A DNA stretch of 8,338 nucleotides, from NCBI GenBank assembly GCA_027031325.1, contig JALVRI010000613.1, positions 1-8,338 on the forward strand. Direction: 5' to 3'. Shown piece by piece: positions 1 through 7,296 of the stretch. The position numbers were made by a program, and so were the translations under genes. The number at the start of each line of letters is the position of its first letter. Position 1 is the stretch's first letter. The DNA comes from Desulfobacteraceae bacterium. Lineage in GTDB: Bacteria; Desulfobacterota; Desulfobacteria; Desulfobacterales; Desulfosarcinaceae. The notes below the pieces were generated by a model, which had not been told where the DNA came from, did not search any database, and worked only from the letters and a program-made list of their open reading frames with translations.

Positions 1-2
1 TT

Positions 3-410
3 GTGGAAGATATCTTCGAGGCCTTGATGGACCCCGATGTCATCCTGGGGGCTTTCGCCTTCAAAACCGATCTTGAAAGCAGGGCCATGGGCTTAATTGA
101 AAAGGTCGCCAACCTGCGCTCGCGCCTGGGATTACCCTACGGCGACCAGGCGTTTTTTATGAGGCGGGCGGACTTTTTCCGCCTGGGCCGCTTTCCCGAA
201 GTTTCCCTGGCAGAAGACCTTCTGCTTGTCCGCAAGGCCTGCAAACACGGCCGGCTGGTTCACCTGCCGAGCCCTGCCGTGACTTCGGCCCGGCGCTGGC
301 AAAAAATAGGCCTGCTGCCGGTCACGCTGATCAATTACCTCGTTGCCGGAGCATGTCTGGCAGGGGTCGATCCTCAGCATTTGGTACGCTTTTACAGACC
401 AGGGAGTTGA
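3..410 (+). CDS. Glycosyltransferase family 2-like protein, C-terminal part (5' end outside the window)
   Basis: This is the last 135 codons of a gene that begins before the window; the GTG at base 3 is only the first full codon in frame, not a start. The segment GDQAFFMRRADFF, then SLAEDLLLVRKACKHGRL, then SPAVTSARRW matches the C-terminal half of the GT-A-fold glycosyltransferases called rSAM/selenodomain-associated transferase 2 (TIGR04283 type), where the ED pair lies in the acceptor or catalytic-base region. The C-terminal tail ending in RFYRPGS is also usual for that group. The N-terminal nucleotide-sugar site and DXD motif are not visible, so donor and acceptor cannot be given. The stop lies 10 nt before the radical SAM start, which suggests one transcript. 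The family assignment is from recognition of these motifs only. Confidence 0.8.
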   Translation: MEDIFEALMDPDVILGAFAFKTDLESRAMGLIEKVANLRSRLGLPYGDQAFFMRRADFFRLGRFPEVSLAEDLLLVRKACKHGRLVHLPSPAVTSARRWQKIGLLPVTLINYLVAGACLAGVDPQHLVRFYRPGS

Positions 411-420
411 AAAAAAGACA

Positions 421-1767
421 ATGGGCGGAAAAAATAGATTTCTGGCGGCCCTGGTTGCCAACCGCCAGGGCCAAATCTTCGAGCTGCCCGGGTTCGTCGC
501 CCTGGGCGCGGACGGGACAAAAATAGAACGGCTCACCCTGTCCAACACGCGCCCCCTGGAATACGGTGCCGAGCTGATGTTGTTGCCGCAACGGCAGGTC
601 CTGGCTTACAACCTGCGCACCAGGAAAATAGAAAAACTGGTCCGCAATCCCTATGACCGGCAGGAAGCCATCTTCCCGGTGGCGGCCTTCAATCCTCCCG
701 GACTGATGGTAACCCATACCTGCGCGCATCTAAAACCGGCCGCAGCACAACCCTTGCCCCTCTTTTCTTACGGTGCCGTCGGGTGGCACAAGGACGGTTT
801 CCGCTCGGCCGTAACCGTGGTGGACACAGAGCCCCGCCAGGACCTGCGCCGAATGCCGGAAGAAAAAATACGTGACGGGGTAAAGAAGATGGCCGGGACC
901 CTGCCCGGAAACCGTTTACGCAAACACCTTGAAAAATGCGCCCTGGTTTACGGATGTCCGGCGGGTAAAAATTTCTTCCTGGGTCGCTACGAAGCACCTC
1001 TGCCCACCTCCAGAACCTGCAACGCCCGTTGCCTGGGATGTATCTCCTGGCAACCGGAAGGCCGCCTTGCCAGCTGCCAGGAGCGGATCGGATTTACTCC
1101 CACGGCCGAAGAAATAGCCCAGGTAGCCCTGGCTCACATCGAACAGGTTCCCAAAGCGGTGGTCAGCTTCGGCCAGGGTTGCGAGGGTGATCCCTTGATG
1201 GCGGCCGGAGTTATCAGAAAAGCCATCGGTATTATTCGCCGCCGCACCTCGGCCGGCACCATCAACATGAACACCAACGCCAGTTTGCCGGACGAGATGG
1301 CAAAATTGTTCGACGCCGGGTTGGACAGTATCCGGGTAAGTCTCAACAGCCTGCGCCGGAATTGTTACCGCGCCTATTTCAGGCCCCGGGGCTACCGCTT
1401 TGATGATGTTCTGGAGAGCATCACCCGCGCAGGGGCCGCCGGAGTCCACGTGGCCGTAAACTATCTCAACCTGCCCGGGTTCACCGATACAAGCGCCGAG
1501 ATGGAAGCCTTCTTCGGTTTCCAGGAAAAATACCGGGTCAACATGATTCAGTGGCGCAATCTGAACTTCGATCCTTTGATCTACCTTGAAACCATGGCGC
1601 GGGCTTGCGGCCCGGACAAACCGGTCGGGGTTGAGAAGCTGCTGGAAGAAACCCGCTCCCGCTTTCCCGGGCTGGTATTCGGCTACTTCAACCCGCCCAA
1701 GGAAAAATTTGATTTCATCGGCAAAGGGGCAGACAATGAACTGGATCGAAGCCAGGATATCGTTTGA
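421..1767 (+). CDS. Radical SAM protein of unassigned function
   Basis: A 448-residue protein. The cluster-binding motif CNARCLGC (C200, C204, C207; CX3CX2C) marks a radical SAM enzyme, which would bind a 4Fe-4S cluster and cleave S-adenosylmethionine to a 5'-deoxyadenosyl radical. SFGQGCEGDPL (249-259) occupies the place of the usual GGEP SAM-binding motif. NMNTNAS (282-288) and DSIRVSLNS (302-310) fit later strands of the barrel. About 195 residues precede the cluster motif; they look beta-rich and I do not recognise them as a domain. No C-terminal SPASM-like cysteine cluster is present. The ATG at 421 was chosen over an in-frame TTG at 343 because the latter would overlap the glycosyltransferase by 68 nt. 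AGGGAG at 401-406 is the nearest Shine-Dalgarno, though 14 nt away. The 3' end overlaps prmA by 32 nt. Substrate unknown. Confidence 0.9.
   Translation: MGGKNRFLAALVANRQGQIFELPGFVALGADGTKIERLTLSNTRPLEYGAELMLLPQRQVLAYNLRTRKIEKLVRNPYDRQEAIFPVAAFNPPGLMVTHTCAHLKPAAAQPLPLFSYGAVGWHKDGFRSAVTVVDTEPRQDLRRMPEEKIRDGVKKMAGTLPGNRLRKHLEKCALVYGCPAGKNFFLGRYEAPLPTSRTCNARCLGCISWQPEGRLASCQERIGFTPTAEEIAQVALAHIEQVPKAVVSFGQGCEGDPLMAAGVIRKAIGIIRRRTSAGTINMNTNASLPDEMAKLFDAGLDSIRVSLNSLRRNCYRAYFRPRGYRFDDVLESITRAGAAGVHVAVNYLNLPGFTDTSAEMEAFFGFQEKYRVNMIQWRNLNFDPLIYLETMARACGPDKPVGVEKLLEETRSRFPGLVFGYFNPPKEKFDFIGKGADNELDRSQDIV
1723..1729 (+). promoter_or_regulatory. Ribosome binding site of prmA
   Basis: AAAGGGG lies inside the radical SAM coding sequence, 6 nt before the ATG at 1736. 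It fixes the prmA start there and rules out longer in-frame readings that begin as early as 1586. Those would have an N-terminus unlike the family. Confidence 0.6.
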
Positions 1768-2656
1768 TAGCCATCAGCCGGGCCTGATGGCCGAGGCCAT
1801 CGCCCAAGTCTTTCACGACCTGGGCCTGAAAGGGGTCGTAATCGATGATCCCCGGCTGCCTCAGGAGATAGACTGGTGCGATAAGCCGGTGCCACGGCCC
1901 AAAAGGCCTGCCGTGAGCGGTTACTTTTCCGAAAAGGGAAATATGGAACAGCTGCGCAAAGCCCTGGAGGAAAAGCTTAAGCAGCTTGCGGCCGAACTCG
2001 GATTTTTCTACAAACTCCAGTACCGGAGCGTGAATGAAAACGACTGGGCCGGGAACTGGAAAAAATTTTTCAAACCGACCCTGATCGGCCGGCGCCTGGT
2101 GGTCAAGCCAAGTTGGTACGCATTTGAACCCCGGCCGGATCAACTCGTGGTGGAAATAGACCCGGGCATGGCCTTTGGGACCGGTCTTCATGCTTCAACC
2201 AGCCTGTCCATGGTCCTGCTGGAAAAACACCTGCGCCCGGGATCCTCGTTGCTCGATGTGGGCTGTGGCAGCGGTATCCTCATGGTCACCGCTGCCCGGC
2301 TGGGAGCCAGGCTGGTATGGGGTACGGACAACGATCCGCTGGCAGTGGAAGTTGCCGCCGGCAACATGCGGCTTAACCGGATCGATCCCCGGATGTTCCG
2401 GGTCCTCCAAACCGACCTGGTGAAAGGTGTAAAGCGAAGTTTTACGGCCGTTGCGGCCAATATTCTGGCACCGGTGATCCTGAAGCTGATACCGCAACTT
2501 GAGGGAGTGCTTCAAACCGGCGGAATTTTCTTCTGTTCCGGCATAATCACAAACCAGTCCGACGAAATTGCCCTGGCCCTGGAAAAAAACGGCTTCAAAC
2601 TGACCGACCGTATCCGGGACAGCGAATGGGTAGCCATGGCCGCCCGGTTGGGCTGA
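1736..2656 (+). CDS. prmA: Ribosomal protein L11 methyltransferase
   Basis: A 306-residue SAM-dependent methyltransferase, close to the roughly 293 residues of E. coli PrmA, which trimethylates lysines and the N-terminus of ribosomal protein L11 in the cytoplasm. The N-terminal part (1-95) would be the L11-binding region. ENDWAGNWKKFFKP (101-114) and DPGMAFGTGLHAST (142-155) are family hallmarks. LLDVGCGSG (172-180) is the SAM-binding motif I, TDND (197-200) the acidic ribose-binding strand end, and ANILAPVI (241-248) the conserved active-site motif. Every expected motif is present, so it should be active. The gene starts inside the radical SAM gene in another frame (32-nt overlap), so its translation is probably coupled to that gene. 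Its stop lies 10 nt from the stop of the opposing yibQ-like gene. Confidence 0.95.
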   Translation: MNWIEARISFDSHQPGLMAEAIAQVFHDLGLKGVVIDDPRLPQEIDWCDKPVPRPKRPAVSGYFSEKGNMEQLRKALEEKLKQLAAELGFFYKLQYRSVNENDWAGNWKKFFKPTLIGRRLVVKPSWYAFEPRPDQLVVEIDPGMAFGTGLHASTSLSMVLLEKHLRPGSSLLDVGCGSGILMVTAARLGARLVWGTDNDPLAVEVAAGNMRLNRIDPRMFRVLQTDLVKGVKRSFTAVAANILAPVILKLIPQLEGVLQTGGIFFCSGIITNQSDEIALALEKNGFKLTDRIRDSEWVAMAARLG

Positions 2657-2666
2657 TGATGATAGT

Positions 2667-3623
2667 TCAACTTCCTGCCACGGCCACAACCTGCGAGGCC
2701 GGTACCAGTTCCACCTGGGCCTGGATCTCGGGAAGCATCTCTTCCAGAACCTCGAGCGTCTTTGGGTGGGGATGGGCTATGCCGACTGCAAACCCTTGCT
2801 TCTTGGCCCGTTCGACCAACGACTTCAATTGACGACGGATAAAAAGGCGATCATCGACGTGGTCGATGAAAACATCCCTTTGGGCAAAGGGCAGGTGAAG
2901 CAGGGTTGCCGACGGTCTGCAAACAGTAGCGGCCGTGGTCCGGCTGTCGATGAAAAACAGCTTCCGCTTTTTGAGGATCGTAAATATTTGGCGCATCTGG
3001 GCGTCCATGGCGGTGAGCCTGGACCCCATGTGGTTATTGACGCCTTTTACCGGACCGATATCGGCCAGATCCCGTTCCAGCTGCGCAATCAGCTCGTCGG
3101 GGGACATATCCGCCAGCAGGGCGCCCGGTCCCGGATTTACCCTTGGAAACTCCTTCGGTTCCATTGGCAGGTGAAGCATGATTTCGTGGCCGGCCCGCAG
3201 GGCATCATCTCTTATCTTTTTCTTGAACGGCGCAAACGGCAAAAAAGAAAAAGTAATTCCCGGATCGAGGGTTATCAGCCTGCGCCCCAGGACCAGATCG
3301 TAACCCATGTCGTCGATGATGATGGCAACCTTGGGCTGACGGCCGGCCATATTTCCCGGTCGCCTGACCACTGGAGGCGGTGGCGGAACTTTGGAGGAAA
3401 AGATTTCGTATTCCGGCCGCTTTACAGGCGGGCCGGGGGGCAAAGAGGCCATGGTTCCGGCCGGCCGGCGCAAAAGAAAATAGTTTGCCAACAAAGCCAA
3501 CCCCACAACCAGGATTACCAGAATCAGCAGGCTGGCAATCACCCTGGCAAAGGCCGGCGGCGCCTTTTTCTTGCGCCGGCGGCCTTTTGTCTTTTTCCTC
3601 TTGACCGGACGCCGCTTAGACAT
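2667..3623 (-). CDS. Divergent polysaccharide deacetylase family protein (YibQ-like)
   Basis: A 318-residue protein with the NodB-like fold of the divergent polysaccharide deacetylase family (PF04748). The N-terminus is very basic (14 Lys/Arg in the first 20 residues), followed by one membrane segment at about 26-51, a Pro-rich linker (60-90), and the domain from about 97 to 312. Family motifs are IIIDDMG (101-107), HEIMLHLPMEP (146-156), NNHMGS (196-201), FFIDSRT (223-229) and GIAHPHP (281-287). The tail and lack of a clear cleavage site suggest an inner-membrane anchor with the domain in the periplasm. The family's substrate is not established. The ATG at 3623 overlaps the S41 protease gene by 8 nt and has no good Shine-Dalgarno nearby, so translational coupling is likely. 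E. coli yibQ also lies next to envC, which supports the assignment. It is the last gene of its operon. Confidence 0.9.
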   Translation of the reverse strand: MSKRRPVKRKKTKGRRRKKKAPPAFARVIASLLILVILVVGLALLANYFLLRRPAGTMASLPPGPPVKRPEYEIFSSKVPPPPPVVRRPGNMAGRQPKVAIIIDDMGYDLVLGRRLITLDPGITFSFLPFAPFKKKIRDDALRAGHEIMLHLPMEPKEFPRVNPGPGALLADMSPDELIAQLERDLADIGPVKGVNNHMGSRLTAMDAQMRQIFTILKKRKLFFIDSRTTAATVCRPSATLLHLPFAQRDVFIDHVDDRLFIRRQLKSLVERAKKQGFAVGIAHPHPKTLEVLEEMLPEIQAQVELVPASQVVAVAGS

Positions 3624-4965
3624 TGTTTCGCTTGAACACCTGGTAGCCTATGAGGATATCGAGGGCTCGGCGCACCTGGCTGTCTCGCAGTAATTGATCT
3701 ACCTGCAAAGGATTGATCCGCGATTTGACCTTGGACGGCAGCTTGTTCTTCTTGCTTTCGGGCTTGGCTTTGGTCACCGGTTTGCCCTTGTCCGGCTCGG
3801 CACCCAGGTGGTTCTTGAGGTCCCTTTCCTTTAGGGTCCGCTCGCTCTCTTCGTCTTCAGGTTTGAGGATCCGGCGCGGCACCACTATGTCAGGTTCGAC
3901 TCCCTTGGCCTGGATAGAACGGCCGCTGGGAGTATAGTAACGGGCGATGGTCAGCTTGAGAGCATAACCGTCGGCCAGGTTTTCGATTGCCTGGACCGAG
4001 CCCTTACCAAAGGTCGTTGTGCCCAGCAGGAGGGCCCGCTTGTGATCCTGGAGGGCACCGGCCACTATTTCCGAAGCGCTGGCGCTACCTCCATTGATCA
4101 GCACCACTATGGGGTAGTCACGCGGGCGTGAGTTGCGGTGGGCCTTGTAAACTCTGACGTGAGTTCCATTGCGTCCCTTGCTGGAGAGAATCACCCCCTT
4201 GTCGAGAAACAGGTCACAGACCCGGATGGCCTGATCGAGGATACCGCCGGGGTTGTCCCGCAAATCGAGCACTAGCCCCCTCAATGGCGGATCGGCCGAT
4301 TCCATTTCATCGAGCACGCTCACCAGATCGTCATAGGTATTGTCCCTGAAGTTGGTAATCCACACGTAACCATACCCCGGCTTGAGGATGGCGGACTTGA
4401 CGCTGTGAATCGGAATAACGTCGCGGATAAGGGTGAAATCGATCGGCTTGGGTTCTCCTTCGCGGACAATGGTGACCACCACCTTGGTTCCCTTGGGTCC
4501 CCGCATGCGGTTAACCGCATCCCGCAGGTTGTCGGTCGGTTTACCGTCGACCTTGATGATCCGGTCACCGGCCTTGATACCGGCCCGGTAAGCCGGTGTG
4601 CCTTCGATGGGAGCGATCACGGTTACCAGGTTGTCTTTCATGGTAACGTGAATTCCTATCCCGGTGAACTCACCATGGGTATCGATTTGCAGTTCGCGGA
4701 ATGCTTCCGGTGTCAAAAGGGCGGAATGGGGATCCAGGCTGCTGACCATGCCCTGGATAGCGCTTTCGATCAATTTTTTTTCATCCACAGGATCGACGTA
4801 GTTCTTTTCGATCAGGTCAAGCACATCCGAAAAAAGCTTGAGTTCCTTGTAGGCAGTTCTTGCGTCCGCCGTAAAATCCAGGTGAAAACCAGGGGCCAGA
4901 GCCCACACCACCACAGCCAATACAAAAATCAGGGCTGCTTTTGGCAAAACGCTTTTCGGCGACAT
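3616..4965 (-). CDS. ctpA: S41 family carboxyl-terminal processing protease
   Basis: A 449-residue periplasmic serine protease. Residues 8-27 form a signal peptide or N-terminal anchor. Residues 38-95 are the usual N-terminal helical region, about 98-180 a PDZ domain (TGIGIHV, then AGIKAGDRIIKVDG), and 185-365 the S41 core. The Ser-Lys catalytic pair is visible: S296 in NGGSASASEIVAGAL and K321 in TTFGKGSVQ, the 25-residue separation being that of Prc/CtpA. A charged, Lys-rich linker (about 368-416) leads to a C-terminal helical segment (RRALDILIGYQVF). Ctp proteases trim or degrade envelope proteins from their C-termini; Pseudomonas CtpA degrades peptidoglycan hydrolases, which makes its place between envC and yibQ meaningful. 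That gene order also occurs in Pseudomonas. The start is supported by a strong Shine-Dalgarno. The exact Ctp subtype is not proven. Confidence 0.94.
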   Translation of the reverse strand: MSPKSVLPKAALIFVLAVVVWALAPGFHLDFTADARTAYKELKLFSDVLDLIEKNYVDPVDEKKLIESAIQGMVSSLDPHSALLTPEAFRELQIDTHGEFTGIGIHVTMKDNLVTVIAPIEGTPAYRAGIKAGDRIIKVDGKPTDNLRDAVNRMRGPKGTKVVVTIVREGEPKPIDFTLIRDVIPIHSVKSAILKPGYGYVWITNFRDNTYDDLVSVLDEMESADPPLRGLVLDLRDNPGGILDQAIRVCDLFLDKGVILSSKGRNGTHVRVYKAHRNSRPRDYPIVVLINGGSASASEIVAGALQDHKRALLLGTTTFGKGSVQAIENLADGYALKLTIARYYTPSGRSIQAKGVEPDIVVPRRILKPEDEESERTLKERDLKNHLGAEPDKGKPVTKAKPESKKNKLPSKVKSRINPLQVDQLLRDSQVRRALDILIGYQVFKRNNV

Positions 4966-4971
4966 GGATTT

Positions 4972-4977
4972 CTCCTT
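4972..4977 (-). promoter_or_regulatory. Ribosome binding site of the S41 protease gene
   Basis: AAGGAG on the minus strand, 6 nt before the ATG at 4965 and directly next to the envC stop codon TAG (4978-4980). It is the clearest internal Shine-Dalgarno of the operon, so this gene can start translation on its own rather than relying on coupling. Confidence 0.7.
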
Positions 4978-6405
4978 CTATTTGTGTTTAAACCAGTCCA
5001 TGGGGTCCAGGGGTTTACCGCCATGCCTGATTTCAAAGTGCAAACCAGGCCCCGTCAACGAACCGGAATCACCCACGGTGGCTATGACCTCATCCTTGTC
5101 CACAGCTTCACCCTTGGCCTTGAACATCTCTTCAAGGTGAGCATAAACCGTATAATAATGCTGGCCATGATCTATGATGATCAGGTTTCCATAGCCCTGG
5201 ACCCAGGAAGCAAACATGGTGTAACCGGCTGCAACGGCCCTGACAGGTTCACCCCGTTCAGCCTTCACGTCTATTCCGTTTTGAAAATTGACCACGTTGA
5301 GCCGGGTGTCCCGGTAAGGTCCAAAAAAAGAAATTATTTTACCTTCAACCGGCATGGATAGCAACCCTTGTAATTTCCCGAAGGCCACCGCCGGCCCCGG
5401 CGCACCATCGTCCCGAAGCTTGCTTTTGGCGCCGGGCAGGGCCTCGAATGTCCGATTCAATTCTTTGGCCGCCTGCTCCAAAGCCGCCATTTGGGCCAAA
5501 GCGGCCGTCTTTTCGTTGCGTATCCTGTTAAGCAAGGTCTCGCGTCTTTTCATTTCAGAACCCAGGGAGCTTATCCTGATATCAAGTTCCCTTTGGAGAC
5601 GCTGTTTTTCCTTGTGCCTGGCAGCCAATCCTTTCAGGAGGCTGTCCACCTCGGCCCGGTCCCGGATAAGCCCTGCAAGCAGGGCTTCATCAGAAGCCAG
5701 GATGGTTTCCAGGCTTCGACGGCGCACCACCAGGTCGAAAAAAGAATCGGCCCCGGCCAACAGCTGGGCTGTTCCGATCCAGCTCAGTTTATACCAGGCT
5801 ACAACCCTGGCGGCGGCATACCTGCCGGTATCGGCAATCCTGGCCTGCAGAACCGCTTTGCGGCGTTCGAGCCTGGCTATCTCCTCATCCAGCCGGGCAA
5901 GCTGGCGGCGATAAGCCCGCACCTGCCGGCGGGCCCTGTTCAGGGAGCGTTCGACGGTGTCGATCTTTCTCAGCAGATCCGCCTCCTGAGAAGCAATCTG
6001 GCGGAGGCGCTTGCGGGAAGCCGCCAGCTGCTCTTGCATATCTTCGGCCGCCTTGCCACCGGTCTTGAGAGCCGTCTTCTCTTGTCGGGGGCCTTTTAGG
6101 GCGATGTAACCGGGAAGACCCCGCAGGTAACCCTTGCGGCCGGCATAACTTACCCGCAGCCAGCCCTGCTGTTCAAACTCTACTATTACCTTTGCGCCTT
6201 TTGGGAGCCGGACTATCACCGGATACTTTATTCCCGGCCCGGATCTAAGATTCAGGTCTTTGACCAGCACCGTGCCCTGAGTTCCGGCCGGAATACGGCT
6301 GCCGGCCGCCACTGCCGGCCGCAGCCAAAAACCAATGGCCAACAGCAGCCCCATGACCAGAAAGGTTCCGGGCCGACTCCCTTTTTGGCGGCTTGCAAAG
6401 GTCAT
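4978..6405 (-). CDS. envC: EnvC-type murein hydrolase activator with N-terminal SH3b domain and degenerate LytM (M23) domain
   Basis: A 475-residue periplasmic protein. Residues 1-35 form a signal peptide (RQKGSR, a hydrophobic core, then AVAA). An SH3b domain covers about 43-104 (LNLRSGPGIKYPV, GWLRVSYAGRKGYL). A long coiled coil runs about 121-325, and an M23/LytM domain about 346-470. In active M23 peptidases zinc is held by HxxxD and HxH; here the first His is Q375 (QNGID) and the first His of HxH is G454 (GLH), while D379, H423 and H456 remain. Loss of a zinc ligand and the catalytic His fits EnvC, which has no peptidase activity of its own but activates amidases when FtsEX acts on its coiled coil. 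The ATG was chosen because it forms an ATGA overlap with the ftsX stop and gives a proper signal peptide; the next ATG upstream (6438) would lengthen the n-region by 11 residues. Confidence 0.9.
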   Translation of the reverse strand: MTFASRQKGSRPGTFLVMGLLLAIGFWLRPAVAAGSRIPAGTQGTVLVKDLNLRSGPGIKYPVIVRLPKGAKVIVEFEQQGWLRVSYAGRKGYLRGLPGYIALKGPRQEKTALKTGGKAAEDMQEQLAASRKRLRQIASQEADLLRKIDTVERSLNRARRQVRAYRRQLARLDEEIARLERRKAVLQARIADTGRYAAARVVAWYKLSWIGTAQLLAGADSFFDLVVRRRSLETILASDEALLAGLIRDRAEVDSLLKGLAARHKEKQRLQRELDIRISSLGSEMKRRETLLNRIRNEKTAALAQMAALEQAAKELNRTFEALPGAKSKLRDDGAPGPAVAFGKLQGLLSMPVEGKIISFFGPYRDTRLNVVNFQNGIDVKAERGEPVRAVAAGYTMFASWVQGYGNLIIIDHGQHYYTVYAHLEEMFKAKGEAVDKDEVIATVGDSGSLTGPGLHFEIRHGGKPLDPMDWFKHK

Positions 6406-7280
6406 GTTTTCATAAACTGTTTCAAAGAGATCAAGCATCCCAACCAGCCCACCAGCATACCGGCGGCCACAATGGCCAAGCAAACCGAAGGCGCAAAAAA
6501 ACCGATCAGCTTTAAACCGGCTCCCAGTTCCTGCTGTAGCCGCGATACAAAAGTCCAGTAACCCAGGAACAGTACAACCAGTCCGACTACAGCACCGATG
6601 GCTCCCAGAATTGTGCCCTCAAGATAAAAAGGCACCTTGATGAACCTGTCGGTGGCACCCACCAGCCGCATTATTTCGATCTGTTCGCGGCGCGAATACA
6701 GCACGAGGCGTATGGTGTTGGCAACAATGAAAACCGCTGCCATGAACAACAGCGAGCCCACGCCGAAACCGGCCAGGCGGAAAATGTTGATCACCTGGGC
6801 AAAACGTCGCAGCCAGCGCTTACCGTACTCCACCTCATCCACCGCCGGCAGGGAAGTTATCCGCTGGGCAATCAGCTCAATCTCTGCTTCGGCCCGGTTT
6901 CCCGGAACGATTGTCACCTCGAAGGCATCGGGAAGAGGGTTGTTGGGCAGATCTTCCAGGAGACCCGCCCGGCCGGGCATCTGCTGCTTGAGCCGGCTCA
7001 AGGCTTCTTCCTTGGAGACGAAATTTATGCTTTTAACCCCATCGATACGCGATATCCGGTAGCGGGTATCCAGGCGGGCCGCCTCGGTCGTCTGGGGCTT
7101 GAGGTAGATCATCATCTTCACGCCCTTTTCCCACGCGTTGAGCAAATTGCCGGCATTGACGAAGAAAAGCGCAAAAGTGCAAGCTATCAAGACGGCCAGG
7201 GCTATGGTACCAACGGTGATGGCTGTAAGGAACACATTTGTCAGAATGTCATCGAAGGCGCGCTTGAAGTAGACTTTCAT
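6402..7280 (-). CDS. ftsX: Cell division protein FtsX (permease-like component)
   Basis: A 292-residue inner-membrane protein. Predicted membrane segments lie at about 17-41, 170-193, 218-245 and 263-285. The large loop between the first two (about 45-160) is periplasmic; in FtsX this loop contacts EnvC. SRREQIEIMRLVGAT (196-210), after the second segment, is the conserved cytoplasmic motif of the FtsX/MacB-type permease family and faces FtsE. FtsX does not transport a substrate; with FtsE it passes ATP-driven movement to the periplasmic hydrolase activator. The gene follows ftsE by 16 nt and its stop overlaps the envC start by 4 nt, so the three partners are made from one message. GGCGG about 7 nt upstream of the ATG is a weak Shine-Dalgarno. 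No residue looks out of place. Confidence 0.95.
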   Translation of the reverse strand: MKVYFKRAFDDILTNVFLTAITVGTIALAVLIACTFALFFVNAGNLLNAWEKGVKMMIYLKPQTTEAARLDTRYRISRIDGVKSINFVSKEEALSRLKQQMPGRAGLLEDLPNNPLPDAFEVTIVPGNRAEAEIELIAQRITSLPAVDEVEYGKRWLRRFAQVINIFRLAGFGVGSLLFMAAVFIVANTIRLVLYSRREQIEIMRLVGATDRFIKVPFYLEGTILGAIGAVVGLVVLFLGYWTFVSRLQQELGAGLKLIGFFAPSVCLAIVAAGMLVGWLGCLISLKQFMKT

Positions 7281-7296
7281 GTTTTACCGCCGCAGT

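Noticed and set aside
343..420. A longer radical SAM start at the TTG at 343
   Set aside because: It would overlap the glycosyltransferase gene by 68 nt using a rare start codon, and the added residues do not look conserved or structured. The ATG at 421 has AGGGAG upstream, although at a long distance.
2890..3178. A 13-base direct repeat, ggcaggtgaagca, at 2890-2902 and 3166-3178
   Set aside because: Both copies encode LHLP-type segments in the yibQ-like protein (LLHLP and MLHLP), so shared amino acids and codon choice explain it.
2766..3635. A 289-codon plus-strand open frame covering almost exactly the yibQ-like gene
   Set aside because: Its translation has no membrane segment or motif pattern, whereas the minus-strand reading has all the YibQ family motifs and correct operon spacing.
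4405..5361. A 318-codon open frame on the plus strand opposite the S41 protease and envC genes
   Set aside because: It lies antisense to two genes with full sets of family motifs, spans their junction, has no recognisable domain, and is explained by the GC-rich codon pattern of the genes on the other strand.
5491..6099. Plus-strand open frame of 202 codons opposite the envC coiled coil
   Set aside because: Long coiled-coil genes rich in Ala, Leu, Arg and Glu often leave antisense frames open; no ribosome binding site or family was recognised.
6403..6438. A longer envC start at the ATG at 6438
   Set aside because: It would overlap ftsX by 37 nt and add 11 residues, including acidic ones, before the signal peptide; the ATGA overlap at 6405 gives the normal layout.
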